DNA of 42,671 nucleotides from Nymphaea colorata. Its lineage: Eukaryota > Streptophyta > Magnoliopsida > Nymphaeales > Nymphaeaceae. How positions within the stretch are numbered: the first letter of the stretch is position 1; every line of letters begins with the position of its first letter. Shown here in pieces: positions 17,654 to 33,115 of this stretch. A program made the translations under genes and the position numbers. Location: contig NW_022204729.1 of the NCBI RefSeq assembly GCF_008831285.2, positions 1 through 42,671 on the forward strand, written 5' to 3'. The notes beneath the pieces are model-generated. The model made no database searches. It was not told the origin of the DNA and saw nothing but the letters and a program-made list of their open reading frames with translations.

Positions 17654-18603
17654 CAATAATAGCTGTTCATTAATTGGTGCACTGTTTGGGATGTCCACTG
17701 TACATGAGGATCCACCTTACCAGTAAATGTTGCCGTTGTCCCAAAGATATGCACAATGAGCTGGAATCAACAAATTAATTTGCACCATTTTGGGGATTTT
17801 GTTCAGCCTTGTTAGTGACCAACACCCACCGCCTTTATTAATGAATTTTCAAAATATTTTTATAAAAAACTTAACAACCTCAATATTAATTAGTTTTGAA
17901 TAATTTACTGTGGAAGTTTAATGTCCACCTAGGTGTTAATTTCCAATCCCGCTACAAATTAAATAAACTAAACATGCCAAATTGTTTTGTTTAGACAACA
18001 AGGAAGAGATGCTTCTATATTTATTTGGGAAAAAATATAAAGAATTAAGGGATGTACTGTTGTAGACGCATATTAATTATTAGTATATAGCTTATATTCT
18101 TCCTTTAAGCACCAAATTAGTTATATATCTTCAGGAATTTCTAGACTTAAATATTGTTCTTTTATTATTATGGCACCATATTAGAGTAAAACTAGGTAAG
18201 TGATTTACATGTTCTTACGTAACAGATTATGTGCTTTTCACAAGGATAAACAATAGGATATATAGCAAAATATTAACAAAAAAATTTACAAGTATTTATC
18301 TCAATAGAAATAAATTCAGCAATATTTGTAATTATTTGCTGCATTAAGAATAAAATTCACATGAAATGGAGGTGCTTTGGGCGTTACTCTCTTTCACTGA
18401 AAAACGTGGAGAAACAACTTGCTCCAAATGGTCCCACTAATTGGGACTAGTTATATATGCACTGTTTTAATATATTTTAAGATAGCATTTAATTAACTTT
18501 TTTATATGTTGCATTTTGAGAAAAATATGACTTTTAATTTATAATGTTGTTCGAAATTTCACAATTCATTCAACCAAATTGCTGATAAATCGTCTATATC
18601 TGA
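17654..18603. other. intergenic between transposon region and satellite
   Basis: AT-rich DNA with no open frame of note and no recognisable element. It ends abruptly at about 18604, where the satellite begins. It may be a useful unique anchor for the array edge. Confidence 0.55.
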
Positions 18604-18803
18604 AAGACACAAAATGAATCACTCGAATCACATTCATTTTCATACAAACTTGTGATTTCAATTCACTTAATCAAGCAACATGGATGTAACAATAAGTTAA
18701 GCACATTCAATTAAGTATGTGTGATCATTTGAATCACTTAAATCGCACTTGTATTGATTCGAACTTGTAATTTCAATCCTTTAGATCGTGCACTATAGTC
18801 GTA
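18604..18803. repeat. partial satellite units at the array's left edge
   Basis: The array starts within a GACACCAAATGAATCACTC-type boundary (here AGACACAAAATGAATCACTC). It continues with about 1.7 basic units up to the first inverted block. These are the forward partners of the fold-back. Confidence 0.85.
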
Positions 18804-21800
18804 CCAATACGAGTCAAATTTAAGTGATTCATATGATCACGCATACTTTATTGAATGTACTTGACTTATTGTTATATCCATGTTAAATGATTTAGTAGAT
18901 TGAAATCACAGGCTTGCATGAAAATGAATGAGATTTGAGTGATTCATTCGGTGCCCTATTGTTAACCTAATTCACTTATTAAGCACATTCAATTAAATTA
19001 CAAGTGAAACACATTAGGTTAACTATATGACAACAAATCAATCACTTGTTAAGGACATCCGTATTAAGAATCATTATAAACGTAACAACTAGTGAAACAC
19101 ATTAGGTAAAACATAAGACACCAAATGAATCACTCGAATTTCATTCATTTTCATACAAACTTGTGATTTCGATCTACTAAATCATTTAATATAGATGTAA
19201 CCACAAGTTAAACACATTCAATTAAGCATGCATGATCATATGAATCATTTAAATCTCACTTGTATTGGTACGGTGAACGTGAATTCAATCCTTTAGATCG
19301 TTCACTATAGATGTAACAACAAATTCAACTCATCGGATTAATTACACGCATTCGAAGTCATGCATAGATCCCGTTTGTATCCATATGAACTTGCGATTTC
19401 AATCATTTAAATCATTCCTTATAGATGTAATAACAAGTGAAAAACACTAGATAACTGTAAGGGACCAACTTAATGACCTGACTCTCATTCATTTCCAAAC
19501 GAACTTCTTATTTCAAGCCACTAAGTCATTCTACACGTATCTAACAAATGGCTACGCACACTCAATTAAATATATTGATCAAATATATGTAATAACAAGT
19601 GAAAATGAATCATTTAATCTCTTAATTAAATATATGTGAACAAATATATGTAATAACAAGTGAAACATATTAGGTTACCTACAAGACACCAAATAAATCA
19701 CTCAAATCTCATTCATTTCCATACAAACCTATGATTTCAATATACTAAATCATTTAATATAGACGTAACAACAAGTTAAGCACATTCAATTAAGTATGTG
19801 TGATCAAATGAATCACATAAATCTCACTCGTATTGAGACGAGTGATTTAGTGTACGTATGGATACAAATGAATGAGATGTAACAACATGTTCAACTTATT
19901 GAACAAACTACAAGGGATCAAACCAAACTAATCCATAGGTCTCCTTTACATCCATAGAAACTTGTGAGTTTTTATCGTTTAAATCGTTGATCATAGATGT
20001 CATAACGAGTGAAACACATTAGGTTAATTATAAAACACCAAATGAATCACTCAAATCTCATTTATTTTTACACAAACTTGTGATTTGAATTCACTTAATC
20101 TAGCAATATGGATGTAACAACAAGTTAAGCACATTCAATTAAGTATGTGAGATCATTTGAATCACTTAAATCGCACTTGTATTGATACGAACTTGTGATT
20201 TCAATCCTTTAGATCGTGCACTATAGTTGTAACAATAAATTCAACTTATCAGACTAACTATACGCGTTTGTATCCACATGAACTTGTGATTTCTATCATT
20301 TAAATCATTCATTATATGTGTATTCCAAACGAACTTCAGGTATCAAAGCCACTAGGTCATTCTATACGTATGTAAGAAATGGTCACGCACATTCAATTAA
20401 ATACAAGTGATCAATTATATGTAATAACAAGTGAAAATGAATCACTTAATCTCTCAATTAAATATAAGTGATCAAATATATGTAATAACAAGTGAAACAC
20501 ATTAGGTTACTTACAAGGCACCAAATGAATCACTCCAATATCATTCATTTTCATACAAACCTATTATTTTAATCTACTAAATCATTTAATATAACGTAAC
20601 AACAAGTTAAGCACATTCAATTACGTATGTGTGATAAAATGAATCACTTAAATCCCACTCGTATTGATACGAACTTGTGATTTCAATTCCTTACATCGAT
20701 CACCATAGATGTAAGAACTAGTTCAACTTATTGAACTAAATACAAGGGATCAAACTAATGCATAGGTCTCCTTTATATCCATACAAACTTGTAAGTTTTA
20801 ATCATTTAAATCATTGATCAAAGATGTAATAACAAGTAAAACACAATAGGTTAACTACAAGACACCAAATGAATCACTCGAACCTCATTCATTTTTATAC
20901 AAACTTGTGATTTCAATCTACTACATCATTTATTATAGACGTAACAACAAGTTAAACACATTCAATTAAGTATGCATGATTATACGAATCACTTAAATCT
21001 CACTTGTATTCGTACGAACATGTGATTTCAATCCTTTAGAACGTTCCCTATAGATGTAACAACAAATTCAACTCATCGGACTAACTACACGTGCACAAAT
21101 ATAGTGACTTCAACCATTTGTATCCATATATACTTGTGATTTCAACCATTTAAATCATTCATTATAGTTGTAATATCAAGTGAAATACATTAGATTAACT
21201 ATAAAGGACCAATATAGTGACTTGGTTCTTATTCATTTCCAAATGGACTTCTTTTTTCAAGCCACTAAGTCATTCTATATGTATGTAACAAATGGCTACG
21301 CACATTCAATTAAATATAAGTTATCAAATGTATGTAAGAACAAGTAAAAATGAATCACATAATCTCTCGATTAAACATAAGTGATCAAATGTATGTAATA
21401 ACAAGTGAAAGACATTGGGTTACCTGTAAGACACCAAATGAGTCATTCGAATCCCATTCATTTCATATAACCTATGATTTGAATTTACTAAATCATTTAA
21501 TATAAACGTAACATCAAGTTAAGTACATTCAATTAAATATGCGTGATCAATTGAATCACTTAAATCCCACTCGTATTGATGTGAACTTGTGCATCGATCA
21601 CTATAGACGTAACAACATGTTCAACTTATCGTACAAACTAGAAAGGATCAAACTAATGCATAGCTCTCCTTTATATCCATATAAACTTGTGAGTTTTAAT
21701 TATTTAAATCATTGATCATGGATGTAATAACATGTGAAACACGTTAGATTAACTATAAGACACCAAATAAATCACTCGAATCACATTCATTTTCATACAA

Positions 21801-21956
21801 ACTTGTGATTTCAGTTCACTTAATCAAGCAACATGGATGTAACAATAAGTTAAGCACATTCAATTAAGTATGTGTGATCATTTGAATAACGTAAATCGCA
21901 CTTGTATTGATACGAACTTGTAATTTCAATCCTTTAGATTGTGCACTATAGTCGTA
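18804..21956. repeat. HOR 1 (3153 bp)
   Basis: Full-length copy, measured from the start of one inverted block to the next. Its inverted block is 18804-18982 and its short hairpin lies at about 19826-19845. It carries private differences from the other copies, as expected near an array edge. Confidence 0.9.
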
Positions 21957-24761
21957 CCAATACGAGTCATATTTAAGTGATTCATATGATCACGCATACT
22001 TTATTAAATGTACTTGACTTATTGTTATATCCATGTTAAATGATTTTGTAGATTGAAATCATAGGCTTGCATGAAAATGAATGAGATTTGAGTGATTCAT
22101 TTGGTGCCCTATTGTTAACCTAATTCACTTCTTAAGCACATTCAATCAAATTACAAGTGAAACACATTAGGTTAACTATATGACACCAAATGAATCACTT
22201 GTTAATGGCATCCGTATTAAGAATCATTATAAATGTAACAACTAGTGAAACACATTAAGTAAACCATAAGACACCAAATGAATCACTCAAATCTCATTCA
22301 TTTAATATAGATGTAACAACAAGTTAAACACATTCAATTAAGAATCACTTCTTAATGGCATCCGTATTAAGAATCATTATTAGGTCACCTATACGCACAC
22401 TCAATTAAATATATTGATCAAGTATATGTAATAACAAGTGAAAATGAATCATTTAATCTCTCAATTAAATATTTGTGATCAAATATATGTAATAACAAGT
22501 GAAACATATTAGGTTACCTACAAGACACCAAATGAATCACTCAAATCTCATTTATTTTCATACAAAGTAACAACAAGTTAAGCACATTCAACTAAGTATG
22601 CGTGATCAAATGAATCACTTAAATCTCACTCGTATTGAGACGAGTGATTTAGTGTGCATATGGATACAAATGAATGAGATGTAACAACATATTCAACTTA
22701 TTGAACAGACTACAAGGGATCAAACTAAACTAATCCATAGGTCTCCTTTACATCCATATAAACTTGTGAATTTTTATCGTTTAAGTCATTGATCATAGAT
22801 GTCATAACGAGTGAAACACATTAGGTTAATTATAAGACGCCAAATGAATCACTCAAATCTCATTTATTTTCACACAAACTTGTGATTTCAATTCACTTAA
22901 TCTAGCAATATGGATGTAACAACAAGTTAAGAACATTCAATTAAGTATGTGAGATCATTTGAATCACTTAAATCGCACTTGTATTGATACGAACTTGTGA
23001 TTTCAATCCTTTAGATCGTGCACTATAGTTTTAACAATAAATTCAACTCATCGGACTAACTACACGCGTTTGTATCCACATGAACATGTGATTTCAATAG
23101 TTTAAATCAATCATTTTGTATGTATTCCAAACGAACTTCTGGTGTCAAAGCCACGAGGTCATTCTATACGTAAGTGAGAAATGGTCACGCACATTCAATT
23201 AAAGACAAGTGATCAATTATATGTAATAACAAGTAAAAATGAATCACTTAATCCCTCAATTAAATATAAGTGATCAAATATATGTAATAACAAGTGAAAC
23301 ACATTAGGTTACTTACAAGACACCAAATGAATCACTCCAATATCATTCATTTTCATACAAACCTATGATTTTAATCTACTAAATCATTTAATATAGACGT
23401 AACAACAAGTTAAGCACATTCAATTACGTATGTGTGATAAAATGAATCACTTAAATCCCACTCGTATTGATACGAACTTGTGATTTCAATTCCTTACATC
23501 GATGACCATAGATGTAAGAACTAGTTCAACTTATTGAACTAACTACAAGGGATCAAACTAATGCATAGGTCTCCTTTATATCCATACAAACTTGTAAGTT
23601 TGTTTAATTTAAATCACTGATCAAAGATGTAATAACAAGTGAAACACAATAGGTTAACTACGATACACCAAATGAATCACTTGAATCTCATTCATTTTTG
23701 CACAAACTTGTGATTTCAATCTACTAAATCATTTATTATAGACGTTACAACAAGTTAAACACATTCAATTAAGTATGCATGATTATATGAATCACTTAAA
23801 TATCACTTGTATTCGTACGAACATGTGATTTCAATCCTTTAGAACGTTCCCTATAGATGTAACAACAAATTCAACTCATCGGAATAACTACACGTGTACA
23901 AATATAGTGACTTCAACCATTTGTATCCATATAAACATGTGATTTCAACCATTTAAATCATTCATTATATATGTAATAACAAGTGAAATACATTAGATTA
24001 ACTATAAGGGACCAATATAGTGACTTGACTGTCATTCATTTCCAAACGGACTTCTTTTTTCAAGCCACTAAGTCATTCTATACGTATGTAACAAATGCTT
24101 ACGCACATTCAATTAAATATAAGTTATCAAATGTATGTAAGAACAAGTAAAAATGAATCACATAATCTCTCGATTAAACATAAGTGATCAAATGTATGTA
24201 ATAACAAGTGAAACACAGTACGTTACCTGTAGGACACCAAATGAATCACTCGAATCCCATTCATTTTCATATAAACCTATGATTTGAATTTACTAAATCA
24301 TTTAATATAAACGTAACAACAAGTTAAGTACATTCAATTAAATATGCGTGATCAATTGAATCACTTAAATCTCACTCGTATTGATGTGAACTTGTGCATC
24401 GATCACTATAGATGTAACAACATGTTCAACTTATCGTACAAACTAGAAAGGATCAAACTAATGCATAGGTCTCCTTTATATCCATATAAACTTGTGAGTT
24501 TTAATTATTTAAATCAGTGATCATGGATGTAATAACATGTGAAACACGTAAGATTAACTATAAGACACCAAATCAATGACTCGAATCACATTCATTTTCA
24601 TACAAACTTGTGATTTCAGTTTACTTAATCAAGCAACATTGATGTAACAATAAGTTAAGCACATTCAATTAGGTATATGTGATCATTTGAATCACTTAAA
24701 TCCCACTTGTATTGATACGAACTTGTAATTTCAATCCTTTAGATCGTGCACTATAGTCGTA
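21957..24761. repeat. HOR 2 (2805 bp, about 350 bp deleted)
   Basis: The inverted block is 21957-22135. Between about 22270 and 22400 the order is scrambled: a GGCATCCGTATTAAGAATC segment appears twice (near 22207 and 22347), and roughly one 345-bp triad is missing relative to HOR 7. The simplest cause is unequal exchange or a slippage rearrangement. Confidence 0.85.
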
Positions 24762-26809
24762 CCAATACGAGTCAGATTGAAGTGATTCATATGATCACGC
24801 ATACTTTATTGAATGTACTTGACTTATTGTTATATCCATGTTAAATGATTTAGTAGATTGAAATCACAGGCTTGCATGAAAATGAATGAGATTTGAGTGA
24901 TTCATTTGGTGCCCTATTGTTAACCTAATTCACTTGTTAAGCACATTCAATTAAATTACAAGTGAAACACATTAGGTTAACTATATGACACCAAATGAAT
25001 CACTTGTTAAGGACATCCGTATTAAGAATCATTATAAATGTAACAACTAGTGAAACACTATAAGTAAACCATAAGACACCAAATGAATCACTCGAATCTC
25101 ATTCATTTTCATACAAACTTGTGATTTCGATCTACTAAATCATTTAATATAGATGTAAAACCAAGTCAAACACATTCAATTAAGCATGCACGATCATATG
25201 AATCATTTAAATCTCAGTTGTATTGGTACGAACGCGTGATTTCAATCCTTTAGTACGTTCACTATAGATGTAACAACAAATTCAACTCATTGGACTAATT
25301 ACACGCATTCAAAGTAATGCATAGATCCCATTTGTATCCATATGAGCTTGTGATTTTAACATTTAAATCATTCATTATAGATGTAATAACAAGTGAAATA
25401 CACTAAATTAACTGTAAGGGACGAACTTAATGACCTGACTCTCATTAATTTCCAAACGAACTTCTTATTTCAAGCCACTAAGTCATTCTATACGTATGTA
25501 ACAAATGCTCCGCACACTCAATTAAATATATTGATCAAATATATGTAATAACAAGTGAAAATGAATCATTTAATCACTCAATTAAATATATGTGATCAAA
25601 TATATGTAATAACAAGTGAAACATATTAGGTTACCTACAAGACACCAAATGAATCACTCAAATCTCATTCATTTCCATACAAACCTACGATTTCAATATA
25701 CTAAATCATTTAATATAGACGTAACAACAAGTTAAGCACATTCAATTAAGTATGTGTGATCAAATGAATCACTTAAATCTCACTCGTATTGAGACGAGTG
25801 ATTTAGTGTGCGTATGGATACAAATGAATGAGATGTAACAACATGTTCAACTTATTGAACAAACTACAAGGGATCAAACTAAACTAATCCATAGGTCTCC
25901 TTTACATCGATATAAACTTGTGAGTTTTTATCGTTTAAATCGTTGATCATAGATGTCATAACGAGTGAATTACATTAGGTTAATTATAAGACACCAAATG
26001 AATCACTCAAATCTCATTTATTTTCACACAAACTTGTTATTTGAATTCACTTAATCTTGCAATATGGATGTAACAACAAGTTAAGCACATTCAATTAAGT
26101 ATGTGTGATCATTTGAATCACATACTAAGTCATTCTATAACAAATGGTTACGGACATTCAATTAAATATAAGTTATCAAATGTATGTAAGAACAAGTAAA
26201 AATGAATCACATAATCTCTCGATTAAACATAAGTGATCAAATGTATGTAATAACAAGTGAAACAGATTAAGTTACCTATAAGACACCAAATGAATCACTC
26301 GAATCCCATTCATTTTCATATAAACTTATGATTTGAATTTACTAAATTATTTAATAAAAAATAACAACAAGTTAAGTACATTCAATTAAATATACGTGAT
26401 CAATTGAATCACTTAAATCCCACTCGTATTGATGTGAACTTGTGCATCGATCACTATAGATGTAACAACATGTTCAACTTATCGTACAAACTAGAAATGA
26501 TCAAACTAATGCATAGGTCTCATTTATATCCATATAAACTTGTGAGTTTTAATTATTTAAATCATTGATCATGGATGTAATAACATGTGAAACACGTTAG
26601 ATTAACTATAAGACACCAAATGAATCATTCGAATCACATTCATTATCATACAAACTTGTGATTTCAGTTCACTTAATCAAGCGACATGGATGTAACAATA
26701 AGTTGATTACATTCAATTAAGTATGTGTGATCATTTGAATCACTTAAATCGCACTTGTATTGATACGAACTTGTAATTTCAATCTTTTAGATTGTGCACT
26801 ATAGTCGTA
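24762..26809. repeat. HOR 3 (2048 bp, about 1107 bp deleted)
   Basis: The inverted block is 24762-24940. A single junction near 26118, inside GAATCACATACTAAGTCATTC, joins two parts of the HOR that are about 1.1 kb apart in full-length copies. Its first half shares private variants with HOR 4. Confidence 0.85.
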
Positions 26810-29800
26810 CCAATACGAGTCAGATTTAAGTGATTCATATGATCACGCATACTTTATTGAATGTACTTGACTTATTGTTATATCCATGTTAAATGATTTA
26901 GTAGATTGAAATCACAGGCTTGCATGAAAATGAATGAGATTTGAGTGATTCATTTGGTGCCCTATTGTTAACCTAATTCACTTGTTAAGCACATTCAATT
27001 AAATTACAAGTGAAACACATTAGGTTAACTATATGACACCAAATGAATCACTTGTTAAGGACATCCGTATTAAGAATCATTATAAATGTAAAAATTAGTG
27101 AAACACATTAGGTAAACCATAAGACACCAAATGAATCACTCGAATCTCATTCATTTTCATACAAACTTGTGATTTCGATCTACTAAATCATTTAATATAG
27201 ATGTAACAACAAGTTAAACACATTCAATTAAGCATGCATGATCATATGAATCATTTAAATCTCAGTTGTATTGGTACGAACGCGTGATTTCAATCCTTTA
27301 GTACGTTCACTATAGATGTAACAACAAATTCAACTCATTGGACTAATTACACGCATTCAAAGTAATGCATAGATCAAATTTGTATCCATATGAGCTTGTG
27401 ATTTTAATCATTTAAATCATTCATTATAGATGTAATAACAAGTGAAATACACTAGATTAACTGTAAGGGACGAACTTAATGACCTGACTCTCATTAATTT
27501 CCAAACGAACTTCTTATTTCAAGCCACTAAGTCATTCTATACGTATGTAACAAATGCTCCGCACACTCAATTAAATATATTGATCAAATATATGTAATAA
27601 CAAGTGAAAATGAATCATTTAATCACTCAATTAAATATATGTGATCAAATATATGTAATAACAAGTGAAACATATTAGGTTACCTACAAGACACCAAATG
27701 AATCACTCAAATCTCATTCATTTCCATACAAACCTACGATTTCAATATACTAAATCATTTAATATAGACGTAACAACAAGTTAAGCACATTCAATTAAGT
27801 ATGTGTGATCAAATGAATCACTTAAATCTCACTCGTATTGAGACGAGTGACTTAGTGTGCGTATGGATACAAAGGAATGAGATGTAACAACATGTTCAAC
27901 TTATTGAACAAACTACAAGGGATCAAACTAAACTAATCCATTGGTCTCCTTTACATATATATAAACTTGTGAGTTTTTATAGTTTAAATCGTTGATCATA
28001 GATGTCATAACGAGTGAAACACATTAGGTTAATTATAAGACACCAAATGAATCACTCAAATCTCATTTATTTTCACACAAACTTGTGGTTTGAATTCACT
28101 TAATCTAACAATATGGATGTAACAACAAGTTAAGCACATTCAATTAAGTATGTGTGATCCTTTGAATCACTTAAATCGCACTTGTATTGATACGAACTTG
28201 TGATTTCAATCCTTTAGATCGTGCACTATAGTTGTAACAATAAATTCAACTCATCGGACTAACTACACGCGTTTGTATCCACATGAACATGTGATTTCAA
28301 TCATTTAAATCATTCATTATATATGTATTCCAAACGAACTTCTAGTATCAAAGCCACTAGGTCATTCTATATGTAAGTAAGAAATGGTCACGCACATTCA
28401 ATTAAATACAAGTGATCAATTATATGTAATAACAAGTGAAAATGAATCACTTAATCTCTCAATTAAATATAAGTGATCAAATATATGTAATAACAAGTGA
28501 AACACATTAGGTTACTTACAAGACACCAAATGAATCACTCCAATATCATTCATTTTCATACAAACCTATGATTTTAATCTACTAAATCATTTAATATAGA
28601 CGTAACAACAAGTTAAGCACATTCAATTACGTATGTGTGATAAAATGAATCACTTAAATTCCACTCGTATTGATACGAACTTGTGATTTCAATTCCTTAC
28701 ATCGATCACCATAGATGTAAGAACTAGTTCAACTTATTGAACTAACTACAAGGGATCAAACTAATGCATAGGTCTCCTTTATATCCATACAAACTTGTAA
28801 GTTTTAATCATTTAAATCATTGATCAAAGATGTAATAACAAGTGAAACACAATATGTTAACTACAAGACACCAAATGAATCACTCGAATCTCATTCATTT
28901 TCGCACAAACTTGTGATTTCAATATACTAAATCATTTATTATAGACGTAACAACAAGTTAAAAACATTCAATTAAGTATGCAAGATTGTATTAATCACTT
29001 AAATATCACTTGTATTCGTATGAACATGTTATTTCAATCCTTCAGAACGTTCCCTATAGATGTTACAACAAATTCAACTCATCGGACTAACTACACGTGT
29101 ACAAATATAGTGACTTCAACCTTTTGTATCCATATAAACTTGTGATTTCAACCATTTAAATCATTCATTATATATGTAATAACAAGTGAAATACATTAGA
29201 TTAACTATAGGGGACCAATATAGTGACTTGACTCTCATTCATTTTCAAACGGACTTCTTTTTTCAACCCACGAAGTCATTCTATACGTATGTAACAAATG
29301 GTTACGCACATTCAATTAAATATAAGTTATCAAATGTATGTAAGAACAAGTAAAAATGAATCACATAATCTCTCGATTAAACATAAGTGATCAAATGTAT
29401 GTAATAACAAGTGAAACACATTAAGTTACCTGTAAGACACCAAATGAATCACTCGAATCCCATTCATTTTCATATAAACTTATGATTTGAATTTATTAAA
29501 TCATTTAATACAAACGTTACAACAAGTTAAGTACATTCAATTAAATATGCGTGATCAATTGAATCACTTAAATCCCACTCGTATTGATGTGAACTTGTGT
29601 ATCGATCACTATAGATGTAACAACATGTTCAAGTTATCGTACAAACTAGAAATGATCAAACTAATGCATAGGTCTCCTTTATATCCTTATAAACTTGTGA
29701 GTTTTAATTATTTAAATCATTGATCATGAATGTAATAACATGTGAAACACGTTAGATTAACTATAAGACACCAAATGAATCACTCGAATCACATTCATTT

Positions 29801-29964
29801 TCATACAAACTTGTGATTTCAGTTCATTTAATCTAGCAACATGGATGTAACAATAAGTTGAGCACATTCAATTAAGTATGTGTGATCATTTGAATCACTT
29901 AAATCGCAATTGTATTGATACGAACTTGTAATTTCAATCCTTTAGATCGTGCACTATAGTCGTG
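26810..29964. repeat. HOR 4 (3155 bp)
   Basis: Full length; the inverted block is 26810-26988. It shares with HOR 3 the variants CTCAGTTGTATTGG (near 27262 and 25214), TTTAGTACGTTC (near 27297 and 25249) and AAATGCTCCGCAC (near 27551 and 25503), indicating a recent common copy. Confidence 0.9.
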
Positions 29965-32900
29965 CCAATACGAGTCAGATTTAAGTGATTCATATGATCA
30001 CGCATACTTTATTGAATGTACTTGACTTATTGTTATATCCATGTTAAATGATTTAGCAGATTGAAATCACAGGCTTGCATGAAAATGAATGAGATTTGAG
30101 TGATTCATTTGGTGCCCTATTGTTAACCTAATTCACTTATTAAGCACATTCAATTAAATTACAAGTGAAACACATTAGGTTAACTATATGACACCAAATG
30201 AATCACTTGTTAAGGACATCCGTATTAAGAATCATTATAAATGTAACAACTAGTGAAACACATTAGGTAAAACATAAGACACCAAATGAATCACTCGAAT
30301 CTCATTCATTTTCATACAAACTTTTGATTTCGATCTACTAAATCATTCAATATAGATGTGACAACAAGTTAAATACATTCAATTAAGCATGCATGATCAT
30401 ATGAATCATTTAAATCTCACTTGTATTGGTACGAACGCGTGATTTCAAAACTTTAGATCGTTCACTATAGATGAAACAACAAATTCAACTCATCAGACTA
30501 ATTACATGCATTCAAAGTAATGCATATATCCCATTTGTATCCATATGAGCTTGCTATTTCAATCATTTAAATCATTCATTATAGACGTAATAACAAGTGA
30601 AATACACTAGAGTAACTGTAAGGGACCAACTTAATGACCTGACTCTCATTCATTACCAAACGAACTTCTTATTTCAAGCCACTAAGTCATTCTACACGTA
30701 TGTAACAAATGGCTACGCACACTCAATTAAATATATTGATCAAATATATGTAATAACAAGTGAAAATGAATAATTTAATCTCTCAATTAAATATATGTGA
30801 TCAAATATATGTAATAACAAGTGAAACATATTAGGTTACCTACAAGACACCAAATGAATCACTCAAATCTCATTCATTTCCATACAAACCTATGATTTCA
30901 GTATACTAAATCATTTAATATAGACGTAACAACAAGCTAAGCACATTCAATTAAGTATGCGTGATCAAATGAATCGCTTAAATCTCACTCGTATTGAGAC
31001 GAGTGATTTAGTGTGCGTATGGATACAAATGAATGAGATGTAACAACATGTTCAACTTATTGAACAAACTACAAGGGATCAAACTAAACTAATCCATAGG
31101 TCTCCTTTACATCCATATAAACTTGTGAGTTTTTATCGTTTAAATCGTTGATCATAGATGTCATAACGAGTGAAACACATTACGTTAATTATAAGACACC
31201 AAATGAATCACTCAAATCTCATTTATTTTCACACAAACTTATGATTTGAATTCATCTAATCTAGCAATATGGATGTAACAACAAGTTAAGCACATTCAAT
31301 TAAGTATGTGTGATCATTTGAATCACTTAAATCGCACTTGTATTGATACGAACTTGTGATTTCAATCCTTTAATCGTGCACTATAGTTGTAACAATAAAT
31401 TCAACTCATCGGACTAACTGCACGCGTTTGTATCCACATAAACATGTGATTTCAATCATTTAAATCATTCATTATATATGTATTCCAAACAAACTTCTGG
31501 TATCAAAGCCACTAGGTCATTCTATACGTAAGTAAGAAATGGTCACGCAGATTCAATTAAATACAAGTGATCAATTATATGTAATAACAAGTGAAAATGA
31601 ATCACTTAATCTCTCAATTAAATATAAGTGATCAAATATATGTAATAAAAGGTGAAACACATTAGGTTACTTACAAGACACCAAATGAAACACTCCAATA
31701 TCATTCATTTTCATACAGACCTATGATTTTAATCTACTAAATCATTTAATATAGACGTGACAACAAGTTAAGCACATTCAATTACGTATGTGTGATAAAA
31801 TGAATCACTTAAATCCCACTCGTATTAATATGAACTTGTGATTTCAATTCCTTACATCGATCACCATAGATGTAAGAACTAGTTCAACTTATTGAACTAA
31901 CTACAAGGGATCAAACTAATGCATAGGTCTCCTTTATATCCACACAAACTTGTAAGTTTTAATCATTTAAATCATTGATCGAAGATGTAATAACAAGTGA
32001 AACACAATAGGTTAACTACAAGACACCAAATGAATCACTCGAATCTCATGCATTTTCCAACAAACTTGTGATTTCAATCTACTAAATCATTTATTATAGA
32101 CGTAACAACAAGTTAAACGCATTCGATTAAGTATGAATGATTATATGAATCACTTAAATCTCACTTGTATTCGTACGAACATGTGATTTCAATCCTTTAG
32201 AACGTTCCCTATAGATGTAACAACAAATTCAACTCATCGGACTAACTACACGTGTACAAATATAGTGACATCAACCATTCGTATCCATATAAACTTGTGA
32301 TTTCTACCATTTAAATCATTCATTATAGATGTAATGACAAGTGAAATACATTACATTAACTATAAGGGACCAATATAGTGACTTGACTCTCATTCATTTT
32401 CCAAACGGACTTCTTTTTTCAAGCCACTAAGTCATTCTATACGTATGTAACAAATGGTTACGCACATTCAATTAAATATAAGTTATCAAATATATGTAAG
32501 AACAAGTAAAAATGAATCACATAATCTCTCGATTAAACATAAGTGATCAAATGTATGTAATAACAAGTGAAACACATTAAGTTATCTGTAAGACACCAAT
32601 GAATCACTCGAATCCCATTCATTTTCATATAAACCTATGATTTGAATTTACTAAATCATTTAATATAAACGTAACAACAAGTTAAGTACATTCAATTAAA
32701 TATGCGTGATCAATTGAATCACTTAAATCCCACTCGTATTGATGTGAACTTGTGCATCGATCACTATAGATGTAACAACATGTTCAACTTATCGTACAAA
32801 CTACAAAGGATCAAATAATGCATAGGTCACTTTATATCCATATAAACTTTGAGTTTTAATTATTTAAATCATTGATCATGGATGTAATAACATTGAAACA

Positions 32901-33115
32901 CGTTAGATTAACTATAAGACACCAAATGAATCACTCGAATCACATTCATTTTCATACAAACTTGTGATTTCAGTTCACTTAATCAAGCAACATGGATGTA
33001 ACAATAAGTTGAGCACATTCAGTTAAGTATGTGTGATCATTTGAATCACTTAAATCGCACTTGTATTGATACGAACTTGTAATTTCAATCCTTTAGATCG
33101 TGCACTATAGTCGTA
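29965..33115. repeat. HOR 5 (3151 bp)
   Basis: Full length; the inverted block is 29965-30143. A few scattered small deletions near 32590-32900 account for its being slightly short. Confidence 0.9.

Noticed and set aside
1-18603. An intact host gene or a multi-gene system
   Set aside because: All recognisable coding similarity is to copia Gag/Pol or L1. No host enzyme, receptor or biosynthetic domain could be read on either strand.
29487-29723. 78-residue frame inside the satellite
   Set aside because: It is a by-product of the AT-rich repeat with no domain, and it is not preserved in the equivalent place of other HORs.
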